The notes under the pieces were generated by a model. It worked only from the letters and a program-made list of their open reading frames with translations. It was not told where the DNA came from and searched no databases. Shown here piece after piece: positions 33,182 through 41,265 of a stretch of 64,000 nucleotides of DNA. The stretch comes from DAOTVC01 sp034437215 (lineage in GTDB: Bacteria; Chloroflexota; Anaerolineae; B4-G1; SLSP01). The stretch is taken from assembly GCA_034437215.1 (NCBI GenBank), contig DAOTVC010000027.1, positions 1 to 64,000 of the forward strand. The letters run 5' to 3'. The first letter of the stretch is position 1. Every line of letters starts with the position of its first letter. Both the position numbers and the translations under genes were made by a program.

Positions 33182-35506
33182 CTAACGCACCTCGATCTCT
33201 GTCAAGCGTATGCTGTCCCCCTCCGCCTGCCCCTCCACAAAGATAGGCAGGCGCACACCGTCAGTCAGACCGTAGAGCCCCACCTGTAGCGTATAGCTGC
33301 CGGGCGGCGCGTCCTCGGCGACGGAGAGAGTGTGCGGGTCGGCCACCAGAACCTCGGGCGCCCAGCGGGTCGTCGGCAGGCGGTTCTCCACCGGCTCGTT
33401 ATCCTGCTGGCCCCAGAGGAAGTTGTCCGTTGCCGCGTTATAGGTCTCCCCCACCAGATGAACGAAGACCTTGTACCGGTCCTCGAGGGGGGACTCGGTC
33501 TGCCAGTAGAGGGTGACCTCCAGGCTCCCCCCCGCCTCGACAGACGTGTGCGGCAACGAGTAGCCCCGGAGGTGGATGGAGGGACCTAACCGAACGTCCA
33601 GGGGATGTTCGATGGCCTCCTCGCTGGCGGTGGGCAACGTTCCCTCCGCGGGCTGCAGGGCGAAACGCCCCACCTCGACCGCGTCCCCCTCCGCCGTGGG
33701 GATGAGAACCCGGTAGTGTCCGGGGGGCAGGTCGGCGGAGAGGGGCAGAGCGACGAGTTGAGCACTCAACGTCGTCCCATTGGCATAGGTGGGAGGAACG
33801 AGGAGCGTGCGCACCTGTGGCCCCGTGAGCAGGACGAGCAGCTCCTCGTCAGGCGGTCGGCGCCAGTAGAGGGAGAGGTAGGCGGTGTCCCCTGTTTGGT
33901 AGCGCGGCAGGGGCGGATGGTACCCTGCCAAGCTCCCCGAGAAGTCGGTGCAACAGGAGGGGATCTGGACCTCCAGGGGCTCAGGCACTTCGAAGTAGGG
34001 GGCGAGGGCATACAGCAGGGCAGCACGTGCCTGAGTGCGCGCGTAGAGGGTGAGAGTGTTCTCCTCAAGTTCCCAGGTGCGGGAGACGAGTGCACGCTCG
34101 TCCAACCACTGCGGCACACGCCCGTGAGGGTCCATCTCCTGGGCAGCGGGCGTCGTCACCAGCCAGAGTCCCTCGGTTTCGTCCCAGGCCTCCGAGAGAC
34201 GCGCTGCAACCTCGTCCGCGTGGGGGGAGAGACCGTCGGGAATGGGATACCAGGCGTCGCCATAATGAGCATCGAAGACGGGCCACACCTCATCAGTGTA
34301 GAGGACGACGGAATCGCCGGAGCGTCGCTGCTCTTCCAACAAGCGCACCAGGGTGACGAAGTCGTCTCGGAGGTAACGGGGTGCGTAATAAGCCGGCAGC
34401 GTTCCGAGAAATGAAGCCAGGATGCCGGCCGCGGCCAACAGACCCAGAGAGCGGCGGCGGAAGCGCAACCAACCTACAAGTGACCAGCCCAAGGTGGCGT
34501 AGAAGAGGGGGGCGAGAGGCAAGAGATAGCGGGCCTCGACCTGCGGTGTGTAGAAGAGGGCCCTGGGCTGCGTGAGCGACCAGATAATCAAGGGCGGCAC
34601 ACCTATCCCCAGAATAGCCAGAAGCAACCCGGGACGGGGAGGGGCGGCCGAGACCTCGGACCGCCGGCGCAGAATCAGAAGCAGACCGGCGACAAGGAGG
34701 GCGCAAACGAGAAGCGCGGGCAGGAGATGGCGCTCAATGTCCGCAGAGATACCCTGGGTGAGAAGCACCGCATTCAACTTCAGGACGAAGTCCAGGGAGG
34801 CGGGCTCGCGCAAGGACGACCAGGAGCGCATTCTCGGCAGGGCCAGGGCCAGCCAGGGAAGGACAACGAGGGCCACGCCGACTTGCGCCACCAGCCAACG
34901 CTTCCAGAAGCGCAGGCGCTCTCGCCGGAAGAGTCCGACCACGAAGACGAAGAGGTTCTCCACGAGAACCAGCACAATGGCGGCGTAGATGGTGTAGAGA
35001 GCACCCAACGTGGCCAACGCCCAGGCCAGCCAACTACGGCGACGTGGTTGTGACTCGATGAGCCGGAGGGTGAAGTAGAGGGAGAGAAGAGAGCAGAGCC
35101 CCGCCAGCACGTACATGCGCAGCTCCTGGGACCACCAGATGTGGAAGCGGGAGAGAGCCAGGAGCCAGAGCGCTGCCACGCCTACGCCAGGGGTACGGGA
35201 GAGACGCCGTCCCAGGGGCACCATCACCGCCACCGTGAGGAAAGAGTGGAGGACGGTGAGGTAGCGTAGGACGAAGGGACCCTCTCCTGCCAGCCGCTGC
35301 CAGATCCACAGGAACCAGAAGTAGAGGGGTGGATGGACGTCGGAAGCTGTCCAGAGGGTAGCGTCAACGAAGTCGAGACGGGCAGCGTAGATGGAAAGTC
35401 CCTCGTCCCACCAGACGCTCTGAGCACCTAGACGATAGACACGTAAGGCGAAGGCCACGAGCAGACCTACGAGAACAAGGGTGCGTCGCAGTCGTCCTTG
35501 ATTCAA
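33182..35506 (-). CDS. Membrane glycosyltransferase, GT39/PMT-like fold
   Basis: This 774-residue protein has about 10-11 membrane helices in its first 420 residues. The first periplasmic loop carries the acidic motif SVWWDEGLS (Asp34-Glu35) and DVHPPLYFWFL, typical of GT-C dolichol/undecaprenyl-phosphate sugar transferases (ArnT/PMT superfamily). The large C-terminal part (about 480-774) is beta-rich and probably outside: PLDVRLGPSIHLRGYSL and GGSLEVTLYWQTESPLEDRYKVFVHLVG, a layout common in Chloroflexota surface GT39 proteins. The start is TTG at 35506 behind AAGGAGAT. A terminator-like hairpin precedes it. Sugar and acceptor unknown. Confidence 0.75.
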   Translation of the reverse strand: MNQGRLRRTLVLVGLLVAFALRVYRLGAQSVWWDEGLSIYAARLDFVDATLWTASDVHPPLYFWFLWIWQRLAGEGPFVLRYLTVLHSFLTVAVMVPLGRRLSRTPGVGVAALWLLALSRFHIWWSQELRMYVLAGLCSLLSLYFTLRLIESQPRRRSWLAWALATLGALYTIYAAIVLVLVENLFVFVVGLFRRERLRFWKRWLVAQVGVALVVLPWLALALPRMRSWSSLREPASLDFVLKLNAVLLTQGISADIERHLLPALLVCALLVAGLLLILRRRSEVSAAPPRPGLLLAILGIGVPPLIIWSLTQPRALFYTPQVEARYLLPLAPLFYATLGWSLVGWLRFRRRSLGLLAAAGILASFLGTLPAYYAPRYLRDDFVTLVRLLEEQRRSGDSVVLYTDEVWPVFDAHYGDAWYPIPDGLSPHADEVAARLSEAWDETEGLWLVTTPAAQEMDPHGRVPQWLDERALVSRTWELEENTLTLYARTQARAALLYALAPYFEVPEPLEVQIPSCCTDFSGSLAGYHPPLPRYQTGDTAYLSLYWRRPPDEELLVLLTGPQVRTLLVPPTYANGTTLSAQLVALPLSADLPPGHYRVLIPTAEGDAVEVGRFALQPAEGTLPTASEEAIEHPLDVRLGPSIHLRGYSLPHTSVEAGGSLEVTLYWQTESPLEDRYKVFVHLVGETYNAATDNFLWGQQDNEPVENRLPTTRWAPEVLVADPHTLSVAEDAPPGSYTLQVGLYGLTDGVRLPIFVEGQAEGDSIRLTEIEVR

Positions 35507-35520
35507 AGATCGATCTCCTT

Positions 35521-35555
35521 AAAAAAGCCCGGACTACACGGAAGGGCAGCCGGGC
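35521..35555 (-). terminator. Terminator-like hairpin in the leader of the GT39 gene
   Basis: On the minus strand GCCCGG (35550-35555) and CCGGGC (35527-35532) are followed by TTTTTT (35521-35526) and then directly by the ribosome-binding site and TTG start. No gene in this orientation ends upstream, since the helicase diverges, so this looks like a leader attenuator rather than an ordinary terminator. Confidence 0.5.
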
Positions 35556-35621
35556 GCCGATTACACAAGGCCTATCATCCCTCAAAAGTAGGAATGACAC
35601 AAGGAGCAGATAGACCGGTCC

Positions 35622-35650
35622 TTGGCGTCTGCGGCGCTTCGCGTTACAAT
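35622..35650 (+). promoter_or_regulatory. Promoter of the helicase gene
   Basis: TTGGCG (35622-35627) and TACAAT (35645-35650) with an ideal 17-base spacer. Transcription from here would begin near 35657, past the ATG at 35649, supporting the GTG at 35688 as start. Confidence 0.7.
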
Positions 35651-35687
35651 GCCCCCACGAGCGACCGAAAACGGAGGTGCTTGCGAC

Positions 35688-38276
35688 GTGAGTCTCGATG
35701 CTCTGCTGAGCGCGCTGCGCGCCGATCCCAACTTCATCCGCAACGTGACCGCCTGGCGGACCCTGCCGGCGCAGGGCGCCGACGGGCGTCCCTGGTCGGG
35801 CGACCTGGACGGACGTCTGGCGGAGGCGGCGGCGCAGCTGGGCATCCCCTCCCTCTACGCCCACCAGGCGGAGGCGGTCGAGGCGGCGCTGCGGGGCCGG
35901 GACGTCGTTCTGGCGACGGGCACGGCCTCGGGCAAGACGCTGGGCTACACCCTCCCCCTCCTCAACACCCTCCTGCGCGACCCCCAGGCGACGGCGCTGC
36001 TCCTCTTCCCCACGAAGGCGCTGGCCCACGATCAGATCGCCACGCTGGAGCGCTGGCGCGCGCTGCTCGACACTCCCCTCCCCCTCCGCCCCTACGACGG
36101 CGACACGCCCCAGCGTCACCGGGCCACCATCCGCAAGGAGGCGCGGGTCGTCGTCACCAACCCCGACATGCTGCACGTGGGCATCCTGCCCCACCACACG
36201 AAGTGGATGCGCTTCTTCAGCGGGCTGCGCTACGTGGTTCTGGACGAGATCCACACCTACCGGGGCGTCTTCGGCAGCCACGTCGCCAACGTGCTGCGCC
36301 GGCTGCGCCGCGTGGCCCACTTCTACGGCGCCTCTCCCCAGCTGATCACCGCTTCGGCGACCATCGCCAACCCCCAGGCCCTGGCGGAGGCGCTCTGGGA
36401 GGGCGCCGTGCTCCCCGTGGAGCGGGACGGCGCCCCTTACGGCGAGCGCCACGTCCTCTTCTACAACCCGCCCCTGCGCAACGCCGCGCTGGGCCTGCGG
36501 GCGAGCGCCTCCGAGGAGGCGGCAAAGCTCGCCCTGCGGCTGCTGCGGGCGGGTGTCCAGAGCATCCTCTTCGCCCGCTCCCGGCTGAGCGTCGAGCTCC
36601 TGCTGCGGGACGTGCGGGAGCGCGCCGCCCGCGCCGGCTTCGCCCCCGAGGTAATCCAGGGCTACCGCGGCGGCTATCTGCCGCGGGAGCGGCGGGCCAT
36701 CGAGGCGGATCTCCGGGAGGGGCGGACCCGCCTGGTCATCGCCACCAACGCCCTGGAGCTGGGTATCGACATCGGCGCCCTGGACGCCTCGGTGCTCGTG
36801 GGCTACCCCGGCTCCATCGCCGCCACCCGCCAGCAGATGGGACGGGCGGGGCGGCGGGCGGGCACCTCCCTCTCCATCCTCATCGCCACCCCCTCCCCTC
36901 TGGACCAGTACCTCGTAGGGCATCCGGAGTACTTCTTCGGGCGCTCGCCCGAGGAGGCCCGGACCAACGCCGACGCCCTGGCGCTGCTGGCGGCGCACCT
37001 GGCCTGCGCCGCTTTCGAACTCCCCTTCGAGGCGGGCGAACCCTTCGGGCGCCTGCCTGACGTGGAGTCCCTGCTGGAGGCGCTGGTCGCCGAGGGCCTG
37101 CTCCACCGGGCGCGGGGGGACTTCACCTGGGTGGGGGAGAGCTATCCGGCGCAGGCGGTCTCCCTGCGCTCGGCGACGGCGGACAACGTGCTGGTGCAGT
37201 TCCAGACGGCGCAGGGGTCCGTGCAGCTCATCGGCACGGTGGACCGTCCCAGCGCCGCGCGGATGGTCCACGAGGGTGCGGTCTACTTCCACGGTGGGGA
37301 GCCCCACCTGGTGCGCGCGCTCGACTGGGAGCAGGGGCTGGCGCAGGCCGACGACACCCCCGTCGACTACTACACCGTCGCCTCCGAGACGGTGGAGGTG
37401 GACTGCCTGGCCCTGCGGGAGGAGCGCGCGCTGGAGAGCGCGCGCCTCTGTGACGAGGAGGTGCTGGTGCGCAGCAAGCCCGTCGCTTACCGGCGGGTGA
37501 GCCTCACCACCCACGAGACGCTGGGCTGGGGCGAGATCGATCTGCCCGAGCAGGAGCTGGAGACGGAAGCCTGCCGCATTGTGCTGGAGGAGGCGCTCGT
37601 CGAGGGGCTGGCGGGCGAAGGCGTGCACATCGCGCCGCTGGACTACGGCCCCGAGTGGCCCGCCATCCGTGAGGGGATCCTGGCGCGGGACGAGCAGCGC
37701 TGCCGGCTCTGCAGCGCCCCGGCAGAGCCCGGGCGCCCCCTGGAGGTCCACCACCTGACGCCGCTGCGCACCTTCCTCGCCCAGCACCCCCGACCGGTGG
37801 CGAGGCGTCTGGCCCACGCCCCGGAGAACCTCCTCACCCTCTGCCCCACCTGTCACCGCAAGGTGGAGCGGGCCCGCGGCGCGCGGACGGCCCTCAGCGG
37901 CCTGGCCTACTTGCTGCGCAACCTGGCGCCCGTCTTCCTGATGTGCGATCCCGGCGACCTGGGCACCTCCGTTCAGGCACGGGACGACGAGAGCGGTCTC
38001 CCCTCCGTCATCCTCTACGATGCCATCCCCGGCGGCATGGGGCTCACGCCCCACATCGTCGAGATCTGGCCCCACCTCGCCCAGGCGGCCCACGAGCGGG
38101 TGGCGGGCTGCCCCTGCGGTGCCGGCTGTCCCTCCTGCGTGGGGCCGGCAGGCGAGAGCGAGCCCGGTGCCAAGGAGGCCACCCGGCGGCTGCTAGAACT
38201 CATGTCCCCGCTCCACAGCTCTCCTTCAGCGCCTCACCGTAGACCGGGAAGCTCCCCCGAGGAGGATCGAGGTTGA
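35688..38276 (+). CDS. DEAD/DEAH-box helicase (YprA/Hrq1-like, DUF1998) with an embedded HNH domain
   Basis: This 862-residue protein has a superfamily 2 helicase core: Walker A ATGTASGKT with Lys83, DEIH box at 186-189, SATIANP motif III, and RQQMGRAGRRAG motif VI. The C-terminal DUF1998/Zn region has C753 and the cluster C808, C810, C814, C817 (CPCGAGCPSC), as in MrfB/YprA and Hrq1 repair helicases. Inserted between them is an HNH module: C672-X2-C675, VHHLTPL (His688-His689), NLLTLC719PTC722HRK. The GTG start is preceded by GGAGGT at 35673-35678. A role in DNA repair is inferred from the family. Confidence 0.82.
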   Translation: MSLDALLSALRADPNFIRNVTAWRTLPAQGADGRPWSGDLDGRLAEAAAQLGIPSLYAHQAEAVEAALRGRDVVLATGTASGKTLGYTLPLLNTLLRDPQATALLLFPTKALAHDQIATLERWRALLDTPLPLRPYDGDTPQRHRATIRKEARVVVTNPDMLHVGILPHHTKWMRFFSGLRYVVLDEIHTYRGVFGSHVANVLRRLRRVAHFYGASPQLITASATIANPQALAEALWEGAVLPVERDGAPYGERHVLFYNPPLRNAALGLRASASEEAAKLALRLLRAGVQSILFARSRLSVELLLRDVRERAARAGFAPEVIQGYRGGYLPRERRAIEADLREGRTRLVIATNALELGIDIGALDASVLVGYPGSIAATRQQMGRAGRRAGTSLSILIATPSPLDQYLVGHPEYFFGRSPEEARTNADALALLAAHLACAAFELPFEAGEPFGRLPDVESLLEALVAEGLLHRARGDFTWVGESYPAQAVSLRSATADNVLVQFQTAQGSVQLIGTVDRPSAARMVHEGAVYFHGGEPHLVRALDWEQGLAQADDTPVDYYTVASETVEVDCLALREERALESARLCDEEVLVRSKPVAYRRVSLTTHETLGWGEIDLPEQELETEACRIVLEEALVEGLAGEGVHIAPLDYGPEWPAIREGILARDEQRCRLCSAPAEPGRPLEVHHLTPLRTFLAQHPRPVARRLAHAPENLLTLCPTCHRKVERARGARTALSGLAYLLRNLAPVFLMCDPGDLGTSVQARDDESGLPSVILYDAIPGGMGLTPHIVEIWPHLAQAAHERVAGCPCGAGCPSCVGPAGESEPGAKEATRRLLELMSPLHSSPSAPHRRPGSSPEEDRG

Positions 38277-38475
38277 TAGCCGCCTCCCGCCCGCACCGGT
38301 CGCACCGGGTCTGCCAGATGGGACAGCCGTCCACCTTCACGAACTCCGCCAGAGTGTGCCCCCGATCCTCAGCCAGCTCCAGGGCCTGGGCGATGAGCAC
38401 CTGGCGCTCCGGACGACAGTAGTCGAGGCGACAGACTCCGAGAAGCCCCACGACACAATCCTTACACTTCTGCAT
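38200..38475 (-). CDS. Small Cys-rich (zinc-ribbon-like) protein
   Basis: This 91-residue protein begins MQKCKDC and has further Cys at GVCRLDYC, GCPIWQTRCDRCGRE and a late ESCGAGT. The CX2C pairs suggest zinc binding. The ATG at 38475 has AAGG nearby. Its 3' end overlaps the helicase 3' end on the opposite strand by 77 bases. It stands 11 bases after the GH26 gene in the same direction and may be co-transcribed with it. No family name is recognised, and it could be spurious because of the overlap. Confidence 0.55.
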   Translation of the reverse strand: MQKCKDCVVGLLGVCRLDYCRPERQVLIAQALELAEDRGHTLAEFVKVDGCPIWQTRCDRCGREAAINLDPPRGSFPVYGEALKESCGAGT

Positions 38476-38486
38476 CTCTTACCTTC

Positions 38487-39695
38487 CTACTTGAAGTAAC
38501 CGCTGCCGATCCCCTCGCGGAAAGCGGCAAGACTCTCCTCACTGGAGGAGACAGACCAATTGATGATGGGCCACTCCCGATCGGAGGAGACCTCCAGGAG
38601 GAGCAGACCGCGTACGAGAGGATAGCGCGTGGGCAGCGCCGCAAAGGCGTCCCGAAACCAGGCAGCTTTGTCGCCCCCCTGTTCGGCGGAGGCGACCTCG
38701 GTGATCATGACGGGCTTGTTCCAGCGTACCGCGGCTTCGTACTGCCCTCCGAAGAGGTCGTCGAAGGTGCGCCACTTGGCCCAGTCCGCCGTAGCCCCCG
38801 TGCCGTGATTGAGCACCGTCGTCCCCACCCAATCGACGTAGTCGTCGCCGGGATAGTACTGGTCGGCCCACCCGTTGAGCCACATGGCGCTCCAGAGGAA
38901 GCGAACGTTCGTGGCCCCCTCCTCCCGGAAGAGCGTGACGATACGCTGGAAGGCCGCCCGGTAGTTATCGGGGTCCCCCTGCCAAGGATACCAGGAGCGC
39001 GCACCCGGCTCGGTGCTCTGCTCGTGGGCAAAGCGCAGGATGATGGGCACCTGCGCCGCACGGGCCCCGCGCGCCCAGGAGCGGATGTAGGCGTCGTGTT
39101 CGCCGGCTGCGATGCTCTGCAGCGAGTACTCGGGCTGGAAGGCCGTCGGATCGGCGAAGTTACGCTTCCAGGGCTCCCAGGTGATGACCGGCGTCAGACC
39201 CCGCTGCGTGGCTGCCAGCACGTAGCCGCCGGGGAAGGCGGGATCGTCTCCCCAGGATTGGAACCAGAGGACGTACTCCAGCTTGTGCTTGAGGGAGCGC
39301 TCGAAGCCCATCACCGAGGCGAAGTCGTCGTAGGGCACCCCGGGCATGTAGACCCCCAGCCCTACCACCCCGCCGGGATTGAGGGTCGCGACGGGCCGGG
39401 GCAGGGGGGTGGCGGTCGGCGGCGGGGTCGGTGTAGGAGTCGGCGTCGATGTGGGTGTGGCGGTGGGGGAGGGCGTCGGGGTCGGGGAGGGGGTCGCCGT
39501 AGGAGGTACCGTGGGTGTAGGAGGTAAGGGAGTGGAGGTAGCGGTGGGGGTGGCGGAAGTGACCTCACCCACCGCAGGCGGCCCCTCCGAGATCTGGGGC
39601 GCTCGACAGCCGGCGAAGAGCAGCAACGCCAGCATCACGTAGAGAGCTGCGCGCATCATCTGCACACTTGCACCTGAAGTCCGTTGGATCTTCAT
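38487..39695 (-). CDS. GH26-like glycoside hydrolase lipoprotein
   Basis: This 402-residue protein has a lipoprotein signal with lipobox Cys30 (LLFAGC), a long Thr/Pro linker (about residues 45-105) and a GH26-like (beta-mannanase family) barrel. The predicted acid/base Glu225 is in ILRFAHEQS followed by WYPW, and the nucleophile Glu333 in VMITEVAS; both positions match the family. It is secreted and tethered outside the cell. GGAGGG precedes the ATG. It lies four bases downstream of a GT2 gene, suggesting that it trims or remodels the glycan made by this cluster. Confidence 0.75.
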   Translation of the reverse strand: MKIQRTSGASVQMMRAALYVMLALLLFAGCRAPQISEGPPAVGEVTSATPTATSTPLPPTPTVPPTATPSPTPTPSPTATPTSTPTPTPTPPPTATPLPRPVATLNPGGVVGLGVYMPGVPYDDFASVMGFERSLKHKLEYVLWFQSWGDDPAFPGGYVLAATQRGLTPVITWEPWKRNFADPTAFQPEYSLQSIAAGEHDAYIRSWARGARAAQVPIILRFAHEQSTEPGARSWYPWQGDPDNYRAAFQRIVTLFREEGATNVRFLWSAMWLNGWADQYYPGDDYVDWVGTTVLNHGTGATADWAKWRTFDDLFGGQYEAAVRWNKPVMITEVASAEQGGDKAAWFRDAFAALPTRYPLVRGLLLLEVSSDREWPIINWSVSSSEESLAAFREGIGSGYFK

Positions 39696-39699
39696 CGCT

Positions 39700-41262
39700 C
39701 TACCCTCCATCCGAAGCGACCCTGCCGAGCAGTCGCTTGAAGGGGAAGAAGGGCTTGAACTGGACGCCGTGCCAGGAGTTCTGCACGACACGGCTGAGGG
39801 TGAGGACGAAGAAGCCCGCCCAGAAGAGGCTGCCCAGGTCCGCGTTCTCCAACAGGGAGCGGGTCAGGAGATGGTAGATACTCGCCGCGCCCAGTCCCAG
39901 AAAGATGAGGAGCTGAGGCAGGATTTCCCTCCAGTACCAGGCGTAGACGTGCTCCTTCCGGGTCACCCTGTAGTGAGGCTTGTGGTGGGGACCGTAGATC
40001 AGGGCGAGGAGGGCCGCGCGGGCGTAGACGGGGGCCATGGCCATCCAGGACTGGCGCGCCCGCCACAGGCTCTCGTAGGGCAAGCCATCTGCCAGACCGA
40101 CGAGCAGGAACTCCACGGCCAGGGCGTAGGGCCAGAAGCGCAGGGCGTAGGCAGCGTGGTTGGTCACCAGGGGGTAGACGTCGAAAATAAGGGAGAAAAT
40201 GGGCACGACGGCGAAGAGCAGGACGGCGAAGCTGAGCAGATAGAAGAGCCCCAACTCGGCGAAAGCCAGATGCTGCCGCAGGCTCAGCCCGCTCTTGTCA
40301 CCCCAGAAGGTCAACCGCAGCGTGTCGAGGGCCCAGGTGCCCCGCTGCTTCATGACGTTGGGGATGTCCTCGGGCGCGGTCTGCCCCATGGCGCCGACGA
40401 TGGGCAGGTAGAGCCCCCGCCATCCCCGGCGCAGCACCTCCACCCCGGATTGCAGATCCTCGACGAGGTTCCACGTGGGGAAGCCGTCGATCTCCTCCAA
40501 GGCCGTGCGCCGCCAGACGAGACCGGAACCGCAGGGAAAGACGGCGTTGATGGCGTTGCGGGCCAACATCGAGCGCCGGTAGAAGAGGGGTTCCAGGTTG
40601 CCGAAGGGATCACCGGGCGTGGTGACCGCCTCCTTGATAGTCTGCACGAAGGCCAAGCCGGGGTCGTGGAGGAGTTGGCCCAACGTCTCGCGCAGAAAGG
40701 CAGGATCCCCCACCCTATCGTCGGCGTCCCGCGTCTCGATGAAGCGGATACCCGGGGCGTAGGTATCCGCGGCCTCGAGGACGGAGTTGAGGTTACCGGC
40801 CTTGGCCTCTCCGCGGCGCCGGGGGTCGCCCCGCCGGCGGGGGGCGTGGTAGTAGACGCGTGCCCGGGGGTGCTCCTGTTGCAGCTGCCGGACGGTCTCG
40901 CGGACCCGGTTCAGGTGGGCATCGTCGCTGATCACCAGCACGATCTTCTCCGGAGGATAGTCCTGCTCCAAGACGGAGCGCCCCGTCTCGTAGAGCATCT
41001 CTGCCGGCTCACCGTAGGTCGGGACGACGACGAGGACCTCCGGCTCCTCCCCCTCCGGCACGGAGTGTGGCTCCGGGACCGAGTAGGTCCAGTGGTTGAC
41101 GACCGTCACCAGCGTCATGAGAGCGATCATCACGCTGGCGATGGCGAAGGGGACGGAGAGCCAGGGGGCCTCCCAGTTAAGATTCGCAAACATCCAGGGC
41201 AGGTACCAGAGCAGTGCCAGGATGAGCAGAACGGCGGCAATTCGGAACTTTATATTAGCCAT
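39700..41262 (-). CDS. Processive family 2 glycosyltransferase (cellulose-synthase-like)
   Basis: This 520-residue membrane protein has two N-terminal helices, a GT-A domain and about four C-terminal helices. Motifs of processive synthases are visible: VVVPTYGEPAEML, SDDAHLNRV, the DXD-type ETRDADDRVGD, VEDLQSG (catalytic Asp) and KQRGTWALDTLRL, a QXXRW-like motif in which Arg is followed by Gly-Thr-Trp. It probably polymerises a beta-linked surface polysaccharide from nucleotide sugar. It lies between a GT39-like gene upstream and the GH26-like gene downstream. No PilZ domain or bcsB partner is visible. Confidence 0.82.
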   Translation of the reverse strand: MANIKFRIAAVLLILALLWYLPWMFANLNWEAPWLSVPFAIASVMIALMTLVTVVNHWTYSVPEPHSVPEGEEPEVLVVVPTYGEPAEMLYETGRSVLEQDYPPEKIVLVISDDAHLNRVRETVRQLQQEHPRARVYYHAPRRRGDPRRRGEAKAGNLNSVLEAADTYAPGIRFIETRDADDRVGDPAFLRETLGQLLHDPGLAFVQTIKEAVTTPGDPFGNLEPLFYRRSMLARNAINAVFPCGSGLVWRRTALEEIDGFPTWNLVEDLQSGVEVLRRGWRGLYLPIVGAMGQTAPEDIPNVMKQRGTWALDTLRLTFWGDKSGLSLRQHLAFAELGLFYLLSFAVLLFAVVPIFSLIFDVYPLVTNHAAYALRFWPYALAVEFLLVGLADGLPYESLWRARQSWMAMAPVYARAALLALIYGPHHKPHYRVTRKEHVYAWYWREILPQLLIFLGLGAASIYHLLTRSLLENADLGSLFWAGFFVLTLSRVVQNSWHGVQFKPFFPFKRLLGRVASDGG

Positions 41263-41265
41263 ACT

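Noticed and set aside
35364..38093. A 909-codon minus-strand frame across the helicase gene
   Set aside because: It is the antisense shadow of the helicase, whose motifs are unmistakable; composition is repetitive Gly/Gln/Arg.
39379..39568. Dense GGTGT/Gly-Val repeat pattern on the plus strand, possibly a tandem repeat locus
   Set aside because: It is the complement of the Thr/Pro linker of the GH26 lipoprotein and is explained by that coding sequence.
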